Shown here one piece after another: positions 1 through 8,523 of a stretch of 50,148 bases of DNA. The notes below the pieces were generated by a model. The model made no database searches. It was not told where the DNA came from and saw only the letters and a program-made list of their open reading frames with translations. The DNA lies in the NCBI RefSeq assembly GCF_009766005.1, contig NZ_LMUK01000002.1, positions 1 to 50,148 of the forward strand. The letters run 5' to 3'. Both the position numbers and the translations under genes were made by a program. Each line of letters starts with the position of its first letter. The stretch's first letter is position 1. This stretch comes from Bradyrhizobium sp. S69 (GTDB lineage: Bacteria > Pseudomonadota > Alphaproteobacteria > Rhizobiales > Xanthobacteraceae).

Positions 1-29
1 GCATACGCCCGTCGCTTATGCTTTACCAT
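1..29 (-). CDS. IS3-type transposase OrfA, first nine codons (partial)
   Basis: A start codon at 29 on the minus strand, preceded by AGGAGGT at good spacing, opens a frame reading MVKHKRRAY before the window edge. A basic start of the kind MxKxKRRxY followed by a helix-turn-helix is usual for OrfA of IS3-family elements. Only nine codons are visible, so the identity depends on this short start and on the IS-like end just outside it. The other possibility is an unrelated gene that happens to start here. Confidence 0.45.
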
Positions 30-88
30 TCGACACCTCCTGGCTCTTAAAGCCTACTACAGGTGTCCACTAATTCGGAGGAGGTTCA
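1..88 (-). mobile_element. IS3-like insertion sequence, left terminus (partial)
   Basis: On the minus strand the segment begins TGAACCTCCTCCGAATTAG, has a TGA-type tip as IS3-family ends do, and leads into a strong ribosome binding site (AGGAGGT) and a start codon at 29. The rest of the element lies outside the window, so neither the second end nor a target duplication can be seen. The family call is by recognition only. The boundary at 88 is inferred from the TGA tip. Confidence 0.5.
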
Positions 89-160
89 ACCCATCCTTCG
101 AGGCTCGCAAGAGCTCGCACCTCACGGGCGAACGCAATTGCGTTCGTCCCGGGGATGACG
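89..160. repeat. Short dispersed repeat with an 18-bp palindrome
   Basis: CATCCTTCGAGGCTCGC near 92-108 belongs to a repeat type common in Bradyrhizobium-like intergenic DNA. It is followed at 129-146 by the perfect palindrome CGAACGCAATTGCGTTCG. A second palindrome with the same GCAATTGC core lies at 725-742. No gene is visible here. Confidence 0.55.
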
Positions 161-314
161 TGAGCCGCTCGGAGTTAATTTCTGATTTTCAGAAATTGTC
201 CTTGACTCTTGACCCAACTCAGCTGCTTAATCTCCGCATCCCGTCCCCGAGAGAGGGGGCGTTGGCCATCGTCACTGACGTTGGGGCGGGGAGCGATGGA
301 CGCGGATGCGCTTT

Positions 315-665
315 TGACGAACGGCGCGTGAAGCGGACGGCAAAGTCGTGTGGTCCTGACGCCCCAATGGCAGGGGTCAAGTTCGCCAGAAGCTCACGCT
401 TCTTGCGGGCGACGGTGACAAACAGGCTCTGGTCTCACCGGGGAGAGCACGGAATAAGCTGTAAAACCATTGCGCAGGGAAGGCCGGACTGCTTCCGCTG
501 AACCTGTATGCTCATGTGCGTTTTGCTATGTTTGTTTGCACATGAGACCGCGGGTGCAGCGCGCACCCGGTCTTCCCTGCGCCCTCTCATTTTTGAGGGC
601 AAATGATTTTGCAAACCTCGGGCGAATGCCGTCGCGAGAACACGGAGTTGTGAGTCGCGTCGTTG
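315..665 (+). repeat. Dispersed intergenic repeat, copy A
   Basis: This block of about 350 bases is closely matched, in inverted orientation, by 15166-15515. Shared stretches include GTGTGGTCCTGACGCCCCAA, the GGGAGAGCAC region, GTAAAACCATTGCGCAGGGA and GCGCACCCGGTCTTCCCTGC. Differences are scattered substitutions and small indels. Short frames through it (for example 470-673) are not conserved in reading-frame sense between the copies. I take it as a non-coding dispersed repeat. The rest of 161-1113 holds no convincing gene. Confidence 0.75.
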
Positions 666-689
666 TTCGATGAATCCGAAAGATCCACT

Positions 690-845
690 CACGTCGTCCC
701 GGCCTCCGCGCCGGGACCCCAGCGTGAGCGCAATTGCGCTCATCGCGGCGGTGAGGACTCGCGTTTTCGGCAGTTGGTAGATGCCTTCAGACCAATGAAC
801 GCCAGGGGTTATGGGTCCCCGCCTGCGCGGGGACGACGGCGGTGG
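690..845. repeat. REP-like hairpin elements
   Basis: Two outward-facing motifs bracket this stretch: CGTCGTCCCGGCCTCCGCGC near 691 and GGGTCCCCGCCTGCGCGGGG near 810, both of the GTCCCCGC...GCGGGGAC type. Between them lies the perfect palindrome TGAGCGCAATTGCGCTCA at 725-742. The arrangement resembles paired REP sequences. No coding signal is visible. Confidence 0.55.
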
Positions 846-948
846 GTGGAACATCTTCATCAACGTCATTGCAATGATTGGAATTGTTGGTCCGAAAATC
901 CACTGCGGAATCGGTCAATGGATCACGACCTTCCGAACCAGGCCTAGC

Positions 949-992
949 CGGTTCCACAAAGCGATGTCGCAGTTTGCGGATCGGTGGAACCG
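949..992. promoter_or_regulatory. Inverted repeat upstream of the sugar operon
   Basis: CGGTTCCAC at 949-957 is matched by its perfect reverse complement GTGGAACCG at 984-992, about 120 bases before the first gene of the ABC operon. A further GGTGGAAC lies near 844. It may be an operator or a folded leader. No regulator gene is adjacent, so this is only a positional inference. Confidence 0.3.
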
Positions 993-1113
993 TTCTGAGG
1001 TTCGTTCGCTATTGCCCTGCGCTGCGGCCTTTTGTTTAATGAGCAAACCGCGTTGCGCTGAAAACGAGACGCGGAAAAAATAGCGCCGCGAGAGCGCCGG
1101 GGAGGAGACACGA

Positions 1114-2640
1114 TTGAGCGATCCAATCCTGGAGATGCGCCGGGTCTCCAAGTCCTTCTTCAGCATCAAGGCGTTGCGCAATGTCGACCTGACGGTTTAT
1201 CCCGGCGAAATCCATGCCTTGATGGGCGAGAACGGCGCCGGCAAATCGACGTTGATGAAGATCTTGTCGGGCGCCTACCGGCCCGATCCGGGGGGCGAGA
1301 TCCGCATCGAGGGCAAGCCGGTGCGTATCGACGGCCCGCTGGGCGGTCGCGCGGCCGGCATCTCGATCATCTACCAGGAACTCTCGCTCGCCCCGAACCT
1401 GACCGTGGCGGAGAATATCTATCTCGGCCGCGAAATCTCACGTGCCGGGTTGCTGGACCGCGGCGCCATGCGCGCCGGCGTCGGCCCGATGCTCGAACGG
1501 CTCGGCGCGGATTTCACGCCGTCGACCCTGGTGGCCCATCTGTCGATGGGTCAACGCCAGCTGGTCGAGATTGCGCGTGCGCTGCACGCCAGATCGAAGA
1601 TTCTGATCATGGACGAACCGACCACCGCCCTTTCGGCGGGTGAGAGCGAGAGGCTGTTCGCCTTGATCCGCCAGCTGCGCGCTGAAGGTCTCGCCATCAT
1701 CTATATCTCGCACCGCATGGATGAAGTGTATGCGCTCGGCGACCGGGTCACGGTGCTGCGCGACGGCACGCTGGTGGGCTCGCTCGACAAGCCGCAGATC
1801 CGCGCCGACACCATCGTTCGGCTGATGGTGGGACGCGAGGTCTCGTCCTTCTACAAGAAAGACCATGACCCCCGAGCGAGCCGCGGCGGCGCCGTCCTCG
1901 CCGCAATCGACATCGCCGATGGGCGGCGCGTCAAGGGGTGCTCCGTGACCGTGCATGCCGGTGAGGTCGTCGGGCTCGCGGGCCTGATCGGGGCGGGCCG
2001 CACCGAGCTAGCGCATCTCATCATCGGGGCTTCACCGAAGACCTCCGGCCATGTCGAGATCGAAGGCCGTGCGGTCAACATACGCACACCTGGCGAGGCT
2101 CTCGATGCCGGCATCGCCTATCTCACCGAAGACAGGAAGGCGCTCGGCCTGTTCCTGGACATGTCCTGCCTGGACAACATCAACCTCGCGGTACTGGGGA
2201 GGGATACCAAGCTCGGCTGCATCCTCGACCGGGACAAGGGCCGCGACCGTGCCCGCAAGGCCTTCGCAGCGCTGGGTATCCGCGCTGCGGACACAAGCGT
2301 CGCGGCCGGCGCACTCTCTGGCGGCAACCAGCAGAAAGTGCTGCTGTCGCGCTTGCTTGCAACCAAGCCGAAGGTTTTGATTCTCGACGAGCCGACCCGT
2401 GGCGTCGACGTCGGGGCGAAGTCGGAAATCTACTCGATCATCGACAATCTCGCAAAATCCGGCACCGCTATACTCGTTATCTCGTCCGATCTGCCCGAGA
2501 TCGTCGGCATCTGCGACCGCGTCATTGTCATGCGCGCAGGACGCATCGCCGGCGAGATGGAGCGAACCGCGACATCGCCGTTCAGCCAGGAGGATATCAT
2601 GGCATTCGCTACCGGAATGGAGCAACTCGATGCCTCCTGA
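1114..2640 (+). CDS. Sugar ABC transporter ATP-binding protein (RbsA/XylG type)
   Basis: Energises import of a monosaccharide at the inner membrane together with the two following genes. The 508-residue protein has the duplicated ATPase layout of carbohydrate uptake class 2. The first half has a complete Walker A (GENGAGKST, about 38-46), signature LSMGQRQ and a Walker B ending IMDEP. The second half has the degenerate P-loop GLIGAGRTE and signature LSGGNQQK, as in RbsA. The start is TTG at 1114, chosen because GGAGGAG lies 6 bases upstream and the N-terminus then matches the family ([13 protein letters not shown]). The gene overlaps the permease by 11 bases. Substrate is not determined by this subunit; the downstream enzymes point to an aldose. 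Confidence 0.93.
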   Translation: MSDPILEMRRVSKSFFSIKALRNVDLTVYPGEIHALMGENGAGKSTLMKILSGAYRPDPGGEIRIEGKPVRIDGPLGGRAAGISIIYQELSLAPNLTVAENIYLGREISRAGLLDRGAMRAGVGPMLERLGADFTPSTLVAHLSMGQRQLVEIARALHARSKILIMDEPTTALSAGESERLFALIRQLRAEGLAIIYISHRMDEVYALGDRVTVLRDGTLVGSLDKPQIRADTIVRLMVGREVSSFYKKDHDPRASRGGAVLAAIDIADGRRVKGCSVTVHAGEVVGLAGLIGAGRTELAHLIIGASPKTSGHVEIEGRAVNIRTPGEALDAGIAYLTEDRKALGLFLDMSCLDNINLAVLGRDTKLGCILDRDKGRDRARKAFAALGIRAADTSVAAGALSGGNQQKVLLSRLLATKPKVLILDEPTRGVDVGAKSEIYSIIDNLAKSGTAILVISSDLPEIVGICDRVIVMRAGRIAGEMERTATSPFSQEDIMAFATGMEQLDAS

Positions 2641-3679
2641 CAATCCTTCACCGCAAGAGGCCACGACTGCCACTTCGGGCACGCCGGGCTTCGCGACCGC
2701 GGAGACCAAGCGTCAGCGCACCAGGATGATCATACGTGCGGCCGGCATGCTGCCGGTACTGCTTCTGTTGTGCGTTGGCTTTCATTTTCTGTCGGACGGC
2801 CGTTTCTTCTCCGGCCAGAATCTCGGCATCGTGCTGCAGCAAGCCGCGGTCAACACCGTGCTGGCCGCAGGCATGACCTTTGTCATCCTCACCGGCGGCA
2901 TCGACCTCTCGGTCGGTTCCATCCTGGCCGCTTCCGCGATGGCCGGGCTGATCGTCTCCACGCTTCCCGATATCGAGTTACTTTGGTTGCCGGCCGCGGT
3001 GCTCACGGGCCTCGTCATCGGCGTCTTCAACGGTGCGCTGATTGCGCTCTTGCGCCTGCCGCCCTTCATCGTCACGCTCGGTTCGCTGACCGCGGTGCGC
3101 GGTCTGGCGCGCCTGCTCGGCGCCGACACCACGGTCTTCAACTCCGCCATTCCCTACGCCTTTATCGGTAACGCTTCCCTGACGCTCGTTCCCGGTGTCG
3201 TTTCGATTCCCTGGCTTTCGGTGATCGCATTGCTCGTCATCCTTGTGTCATGGCTGGTGCTGCGACGAACCGTGCTCGGGGTGCACATCTATGCCGTTGG
3301 CGGTAACGAGAGTGCGGCACGTTTGGCGGGCATCAAGGTCCGCGCCGTGCTGATCTTCGTCTACGGAGTCTCGGGGCTGCTGGCCGGGCTCGGCGGAGCC
3401 ATGCAGGCGGCGCGCCTCTATGCCGCCAACGGCCTGCAACTCGGGCAATCCTACGAGCTCGACGCGATCACCGCCGTTATCCTGGGCGGCACTTCCTTCG
3501 TCGGCGGCATCGGCTCGATCTGGGGAACGCTGGTCGGCGCGCTGATCATCGCGGTTTTGTCCAATGGTCTCATCCTCACCGGTGTTTCCGACGTATGGCA
3601 ATATGTGATCAAGGGCGTGGTGATCATCGGCGCCGTAGCGCTCGACCGCTATCGGCTGCAGGGCTCGGCTCGCACGTGA
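2630..3679 (+). CDS. Sugar ABC transporter permease (RbsC type)
   Basis: Inner-membrane permease of the ribose/xylose class. The 349-residue protein has about eight to ten hydrophobic segments after a polar N-terminus of about 30 residues. It carries the family motifs [11 protein letters not shown] (about 90-100) and [17 protein letters not shown] near the end. The start ATG at 2630 overlaps the end of the ATPase gene, with AGGA-type sequence inside that gene. The open frame continues upstream to 2399 but only as a shadow of the ATPase gene. It should pair with the ATPase before it and the binding protein after it. Confidence 0.93.
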   Translation: MPPDNPSPQEATTATSGTPGFATAETKRQRTRMIIRAAGMLPVLLLLCVGFHFLSDGRFFSGQNLGIVLQQAAVNTVLAAGMTFVILTGGIDLSVGSILAASAMAGLIVSTLPDIELLWLPAAVLTGLVIGVFNGALIALLRLPPFIVTLGSLTAVRGLARLLGADTTVFNSAIPYAFIGNASLTLVPGVVSIPWLSVIALLVILVSWLVLRRTVLGVHIYAVGGNESAARLAGIKVRAVLIFVYGVSGLLAGLGGAMQAARLYAANGLQLGQSYELDAITAVILGGTSFVGGIGSIWGTLVGALIIAVLSNGLILTGVSDVWQYVIKGVVIIGAVALDRYRLQGSART

Positions 3680-3747
3680 AAACAAGATTCCGTTACGGCA
3701 ACTGGTCCGCCGTGCCGGGAATTCAAAAAGGACCAGGGAGGAAGCCA

Positions 3748-4695
3748 ATGTTGAAGACGATCTCGTTTGCCGGCGCCGCCGTGGCGCTGGTCCTGAGCTC
3801 CGCACCGTCTCTTGCCAAAGAGCTTAAGTCGATCGGCGTCTCGCTGGGCTCGCTCGGCAACCCGTTTTTCGTTGCCCTGTCGAAGGGCGCTGAGTTCGAA
3901 GCCAAGAAAACCAATCCCAATGTGAAGATCACGACGGTCGGCTATGAATACGACCTCGGCAAGCAGGTGACCCAGATCGATAACTTCATCGCCGCCGGCG
4001 TTGACCTGATCCTGCTGAACCCTGGCGATCCGAAGGCCATCGGGCCGGCGATCAAGAAGGCACAGGCGGCAGGCATCATCGTCGTTGCGGTGGATACCGC
4101 AGCCGAAGGCGCCGACGCCACGGTCACCACCAACAACGTCCAGGCGGGCGAGATCTCCTGCCAGTACATCGTCGATAAGCTCGGCGGCAAAGGCGACGTG
4201 ATCATCGAGAACGGGCCACACGTTTCAGCGGTCATCGACCGAGTGGTCGGCTGCAAGAATGTGTTCTCCAAAAATCCGGGCATCAAGGTGTTGTCCGATG
4301 ACCAGGACGCCAAGGGGTCGCGCGAAGGTGGTTTGACCGTGACGCAAGGCTATCTGACCCGCTTTACCAAGATCGACGCCGTTTTCGCCATCAACGACCC
4401 GCAGGCCATCGGCACCGACCTCGCGGCGCGCCAGCAACAACGTACCGGCATTATCATCACCTCGGTCGATGGTGCACCCGATATCGAAGCGGCGCTGAAG
4501 GATCCCGCGGCGAAACAAGTCCAGGCCTCCGCCTCGCAGGACCCTTTCTTCATGGCCCGCCGCGCCGTGCAGATAGGCGTCAGCCTTCTCAATGGGCAGA
4601 AGCCGGCTTCGACCGTCGAGCTTTTGCCCTCGAAGCTCGTGACCCGCGACAATATCGCCGAGTACAAGGGATGGACCTCGGATCGTTCGCAGTAG
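3748..4695 (+). CDS. Periplasmic sugar-binding protein of the ABC transporter
   Basis: Captures the sugar in the periplasm and delivers it to the permease. It has 315 residues with a clear Sec signal peptide (about 1-23, ending SSAPSLAKE). The mature protein is a type I periplasmic binding fold of the RbsB kind, with family-like stretches such as GVSLGSLGNPFF, VDLILLNPGD and FAINDPQAIGTDLAARQ. The start ATG at 3748 follows GGGAGGAA at good spacing. A gap of 68 bases separates it from the permease. A hairpin terminator follows at 4712. High expression relative to the membrane subunits would be usual. The ligand cannot be read from the sequence; fucose, arabinose, ribose and related aldoses are possible. 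Confidence 0.92.
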   Translation: MLKTISFAGAAVALVLSSAPSLAKELKSIGVSLGSLGNPFFVALSKGAEFEAKKTNPNVKITTVGYEYDLGKQVTQIDNFIAAGVDLILLNPGDPKAIGPAIKKAQAAGIIVVAVDTAAEGADATVTTNNVQAGEISCQYIVDKLGGKGDVIIENGPHVSAVIDRVVGCKNVFSKNPGIKVLSDDQDAKGSREGGLTVTQGYLTRFTKIDAVFAINDPQAIGTDLAARQQQRTGIIITSVDGAPDIEAALKDPAAKQVQASASQDPFFMARRAVQIGVSLLNGQKPASTVELLPSKLVTRDNIAEYKGWTSDRSQ

Positions 4696-4711
4696 CCGCG
4701 TCAAGTGAAAG

Positions 4712-4740
4712 AGGCCGCCAATCGCGGCGGCCTTACACTG
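4712..4740 (+). terminator. Hairpin after the binding-protein gene
   Basis: AGGCCGCC at 4712-4719 pairs perfectly with GGCGGCCT at 4726-4733 around a six-base loop, 16 bases after the stop codon. The tail is only weakly T-rich. It may terminate or attenuate transcription between the transporter genes and the enzyme genes. Confidence 0.6.
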
Positions 4741-4879
4741 TTGTCGGGCCGGCGTGAGGAATGGAATTTCGCAAGAAGCCGGCTCGGCTCCTTGCCTTAG
4801 TTGCGACCCGGAAAAAATACGCTGTTCAAACTCTCAATGATTCGCCAGAGCGACTGGCGCACGGCAGGGAAGAAAAAAC

Positions 4880-5917
4880 ATGGTTTCGCAGTCGGCACTA
4901 CCACGACGTCCGCTGGGACGGACCGCACTTGAAGTATCGTCGCTGGGTTTTGGTACCGCACCGCTCGGTGACATCTATCGGCGGCTGGATGACGGCGAGG
5001 CGATCGCGGCCGTGGAGCGCGCGTTGGCGCTGGGCATCAATCTGGTCGACACTTCCCCGCTCTACGGGCACGGCCTGTCGGAGCATCGCTGCGGGACGGC
5101 GATCAGGCGAGTGCCGCGCGACCAAATCGTGCTCTGTACCAAAGTCGGCCGCTGGATGGACCCGTTTCACGGGCGAGGCGAGGGCTCCGGCTTTGTCGGA
5201 GGTCAGCCGCACCGGGCCGTCGTCGACTATTCCTATGATGGCACCATGCGTTCGGTGGAGCAGTCGCTGTTACGCCTCGGCACCGACCGGTTGGACCTGC
5301 TGCTGATCCATGACGTCGATGTCTGGACCCACGGTGCCGATGCGATTGAACAACGGTTCGCCGAGGCGATGAACGGCGCCTATGTGGCGCTCGACCGGCT
5401 GCGCGGCGAGGGTGTGGTGAAGGGCATCGGGGTCGGCGTCAACGAGGCCGACATGTGCGTGCGTTTCGCGCACACCGGATCGTTCGATACCATGCTGCTG
5501 GCCGGTCGCTATTCGCTGCTTGAGCAGCCCGCGCTCGAGCATTTCCTGCCGCTGGCGCAACAACGCGGCATTGGTGTGATGCTCGGTGGCGTCTTCAATT
5601 CCGGTATCCTGGCGACCGGGGCGGTGAGCGGCGCCAAGTACAATTACAAGGACGCGCCGCCGACCATTCTGGACAAGGTGGCGCGGATCGAACGGGTCTG
5701 TCGCGCGCATGGCGTCGCGTTGCCAACGGCGGCGCTGCATTTTGCCCTGGGCCATCCGGCTGTCGCCAGCGTGGTGCTGGGAGCGGAAACGCCGCAGGAG
5801 GTCGAGCGCAACGTGGCCGCACTGTCCGCTCAGGTGCCGGCCGCGCTCTGGCGTGATTTGAAAGCCGAGCATCTTCTGGATGCGCAAGCGCCGGTACCGG
5901 GTACGGTGGCTGGCTGA
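4880..5917 (+). CDS. Aldo/keto reductase, probable aldose (L-fucose type) 1-dehydrogenase
   Basis: A 345-residue NAD(P)-dependent oxidoreductase of the aldo/keto reductase fold. The catalytic tetrad is visible: Asp57 (VDTSPLYG), Tyr62, Lys88 (LCTKVGR) and the His of LLLIHDVDVW. The tail GHPAVASVVLGAETPQEVE is typical of the D-threo-aldose/L-fucose dehydrogenase and pyridoxal dehydrogenase branch. Its stop codon overlaps the start of a lactonase-type hydrolase by one base, so the pair fits oxidation of an aldose to its lactone followed by hydrolysis. The transporter upstream would supply the sugar. The start ATG at 4880 is preceded by AGGGAAGAAA. The exact sugar is inference. Confidence 0.85.
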   Translation: MVSQSALPRRPLGRTALEVSSLGFGTAPLGDIYRRLDDGEAIAAVERALALGINLVDTSPLYGHGLSEHRCGTAIRRVPRDQIVLCTKVGRWMDPFHGRGEGSGFVGGQPHRAVVDYSYDGTMRSVEQSLLRLGTDRLDLLLIHDVDVWTHGADAIEQRFAEAMNGAYVALDRLRGEGVVKGIGVGVNEADMCVRFAHTGSFDTMLLAGRYSLLEQPALEHFLPLAQQRGIGVMLGGVFNSGILATGAVSGAKYNYKDAPPTILDKVARIERVCRAHGVALPTAALHFALGHPAVASVVLGAETPQEVERNVAALSAQVPAALWRDLKAEHLLDAQAPVPGTVAG

Positions 5918-6771
5918 TGCGGATCGACGGCCATCATCATCTGTGGAGTCTGGCGCGCGGTGACTATGGCTGGCTGACGCCGGAGCTGGCGCCGCTCTAT
6001 CGCGATTTTGGCCTGCCAGACCTGGTGCCGCATCTCGCGGCGGAGGGGATCGAGGGAACGATCCTGGTGCAGGCTGCGCCGACCGAGGCGGAGACGCTGT
6101 ATCTGTTGGAGATCGCCAACACCGCCGAGCTGGTGCGCGGCGTGGTCGGCTGGACGGATTTCGACGCCGCGAACGCCGTGGCGCGCATCAATGCCCTCTG
6201 CGCGCAGCAATTGTTGGTGGGACTGCGGCCGATGGTGCAGGATATCGCCGATGACGATTGGCTGCTGCGTCCAGCCTTGGCGCCGCCGCTGGCGGCGATG
6301 GCGAGGGGAGGTCTGGTGTTCGACGCGCTGGTCAAGCCGCGCCATTTGCAAAACCTGTTGCAAATCGTCGATCGCCATTCCGATCTGACCTTCGTGCTGG
6401 ACCATTGCGGCAAGCCGGCGCTTGCGAGCGGCGAGACCGCGAACTGGCGGGGCGATATTGCGCGGCTCGCCGAACGTCCCAACATCGTCTGCAAACTGTC
6501 CGGGCTGGTGACCGAGGCGAAACCCGATTGGCAAGTTGCCGATCTGCGCCGGACGGTTGACCACGTGCTCGCTTGCTTCTCCCCGCAGCGCGTGCTGTGG
6601 GGCAGCGACTGGCCGGTGGTCAATCTGGCGGGCGGCTATGCGCCGTGGCTCGCGGCTACCGGGACCTTGCTGGCGGATCTGTCACGCCACGAAAAGGCAC
6701 ATATCCTCGGCGGCACCGCCGCGCGTATCTATCTCTCAAGCCGGGGACGCACGCTCCCCGGAGCGCGCTGA
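5917..6771 (+). CDS. Amidohydrolase, probable sugar lactonase (L-fuconolactonase type)
   Basis: A 284-residue TIM-barrel metal hydrolase of the amidohydrolase-2 group (COG3618 type). The N-terminal metal motif is DGHHHLW (about 4-10). Later expected positions are VLDHCGKP (about 158-165) and a C-terminal WGSDWP, where the Asp completes the site. Members of this group hydrolyse L-fucono-1,5-lactone and similar lactones. The start overlaps the stop of the aldo/keto reductase (TGATG), so the two are translationally coupled. The 3' end overlaps the convergent monooxygenase gene by 36 bases. Later enzymes of the pathway (dehydratase, aldolase) are not in the window. Confidence 0.85.
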   Translation: MRIDGHHHLWSLARGDYGWLTPELAPLYRDFGLPDLVPHLAAEGIEGTILVQAAPTEAETLYLLEIANTAELVRGVVGWTDFDAANAVARINALCAQQLLVGLRPMVQDIADDDWLLRPALAPPLAAMARGGLVFDALVKPRHLQNLLQIVDRHSDLTFVLDHCGKPALASGETANWRGDIARLAERPNIVCKLSGLVTEAKPDWQVADLRRTVDHVLACFSPQRVLWGSDWPVVNLAGGYAPWLAATGTLLADLSRHEKAHILGGTAARIYLSSRGRTLPGAR

Positions 6772-8415
6772 TGTTTTGACGTTTGCATGCGAGCCCGAAC
6801 TGAACTCGATCTCCTGGTAGCCCTTCGCCGCGACGTCGTTGATGATGCCGACGAATTTCGGCGTGCCGCCGTTGTAGACGAAGTAGCGCACGGTGCCCTC
6901 TTCGTGACCAGCGACGTTGGAATTGTAGCCGGTGAACCACGACTTGGCTTTTCGCATCAGCATGATTTCGTACATCTTGGTCACATGCGCACTCCAGCGC
7001 TCTTGCGCCTCGCGCGTGGCCTCGGCGCGGGTGTAGCCGCGCTCCCGGATATATTGCAACAGATCCATGCACCAGTTGACACCGTTCTCGATGCCACGCG
7101 GGAAATTAGTCGAAGCGGACGCGCTTTGCGGTCCGGTCGGCATCAAGAGATTCGGAAAGCCGTGGACCAGCATGCCGAGGAAAGTGGACGGTGCATGCTT
7201 CCATTTTCCGGCCAACGTTTCGCTGCCGATGCCGCGGATATCGATCAGATCATAGGCGCCGGTGATGGCATCGAACCCGGTGGCGTAGACGATGATGTCG
7301 AATTCATATTCGCGCTCGGCGGTACGCAGGCCGTTCTCGGTGACGCAAACCAGCGGCGTCTCGCCGAGATCGACGAGATGCACGTTATCGCGATTATAGG
7401 CCTCGAAATACTTCGTCTCAAGCGGCAGGCGCTGCACGCCAAAGCCGTGATCCCTGGGGATCAGTTTTTCGGCCAGCTTGGGATCCCTGACGCGGCGGCG
7501 GATGCGATCGGCAATATATTCCGACAGCTCGGCGTTGGCTGCCTCGTCCATGAAGATCTCGCGGAAATTGGCGAGCCAGATGCCGAAGCCGGGCTCATCA
7601 TACAGTCGGTCCCACAGTTCCAGCCGTTGCTCGCGCGTCACCTCGTAGAAGCCGCGGGCGTCGGGCCCGTGCAGGAAGGCGCCCGGCGTGCGGGTGCACG
7701 CGGCAAAAATCTCGTCATAGCGCGAGCGGATGTCCGCCATCTCCTGCTCGGAGATCGCGCTGTTGTTGAGCGGCGCGCTCCAATTGGGCCGGCGCTGGAA
7801 CACCGTGAGTTCGCCCACCTTGTCGGCGATCTCGCCTATCAACTGAATGCCGGTGGCGCCGGTGCCGATCACGGCGACCTTCTTGCCGGCGAGATCGACC
7901 GGCTGCTGCGGCCAGTAATAAGTGTGGAACGAGCGGCCCTTGAAGTCCTCTATTCCCGCCAGTCGCGGCATGGTCGGCGCGGAAAGCAGGCCGATCGCCA
8001 GAATGACGAAACGGCACGTCAGCTCGCGGCCATCGCCGATCTTCATTCGCCACAGATCGAGCGCCTCGTCGAAGGTCATCGCCTCGACCTTGCAGTTGAA
8101 CTGCATATGCTGGCGCAGATCGAATTTGTCGGCGACGTAGTTGAGGTAGCGCAGATTCTCGGGCTGGCTGGAAAAGCGCTCCTTCCAGTGCCACTCGTCG
8201 AGCAATTCGCGCGAGAACGAGAAGCCGTAGGTGTAGCTTTCGGAATCAAAGCGGCAGCCGGGATAGCGGTTCCAGTACCAGGTGCCGCCGAGGTCGGCGG
8301 CCGAGTCGAGCACGGTGGCGTCGATACCGACATCGATCAGCCGCTTGATCTGGTAGATGCCGGCCACGCCGGCGCCGACGACGATCACCTCGTAATGCGT
8401 TTTGGCCGCTCCCAT
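6736..8415 (-). CDS. Flavin-containing (Baeyer-Villiger type) monooxygenase
   Basis: A 559-residue class B flavoprotein monooxygenase that would insert oxygen into a ketone (or oxidise a heteroatom) with FAD, NADPH and O2. The FAD motif GAGVAG is at 14-19, the [12 protein letters not shown] segment at 42-53, and the NADPH motif GTGATG at 184-189. Between them the Baeyer-Villiger fingerprint FxGxxxHxxxW is intact (F158 to W168, with His164). ATGFDAITG towards the C-terminus also fits. It is about the usual length for the family. The end overlaps the lactonase gene on the other strand. A MocR regulator lies upstream on the same strand, 108 bases away, and could control it. The substrate is unknown. 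Confidence 0.9.
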   Translation of the reverse strand: MGAAKTHYEVIVVGAGVAGIYQIKRLIDVGIDATVLDSAADLGGTWYWNRYPGCRFDSESYTYGFSFSRELLDEWHWKERFSSQPENLRYLNYVADKFDLRQHMQFNCKVEAMTFDEALDLWRMKIGDGRELTCRFVILAIGLLSAPTMPRLAGIEDFKGRSFHTYYWPQQPVDLAGKKVAVIGTGATGIQLIGEIADKVGELTVFQRRPNWSAPLNNSAISEQEMADIRSRYDEIFAACTRTPGAFLHGPDARGFYEVTREQRLELWDRLYDEPGFGIWLANFREIFMDEAANAELSEYIADRIRRRVRDPKLAEKLIPRDHGFGVQRLPLETKYFEAYNRDNVHLVDLGETPLVCVTENGLRTAEREYEFDIIVYATGFDAITGAYDLIDIRGIGSETLAGKWKHAPSTFLGMLVHGFPNLLMPTGPQSASASTNFPRGIENGVNWCMDLLQYIRERGYTRAEATREAQERWSAHVTKMYEIMLMRKAKSWFTGYNSNVAGHEEGTVRYFVYNGGTPKFVGIINDVAAKGYQEIEFSSGSHANVKTSARSGERASPA

Positions 8416-8523
8416 CGTTTCCTGCTCCGGAATTCTGTTTTCGTTTTATTGGCTCGATTACAATCCCTTTTGCCGATGCAGGCAAGCGTTCGCGCCTGTC
8501 GTTGCGTACCGTGCGCTCCGGCC

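Noticed and set aside
470..673. Short frame in the left dispersed repeat
   Set aside because: The matching repeat at 15166-15515 does not keep the frame, and no gene features were seen.
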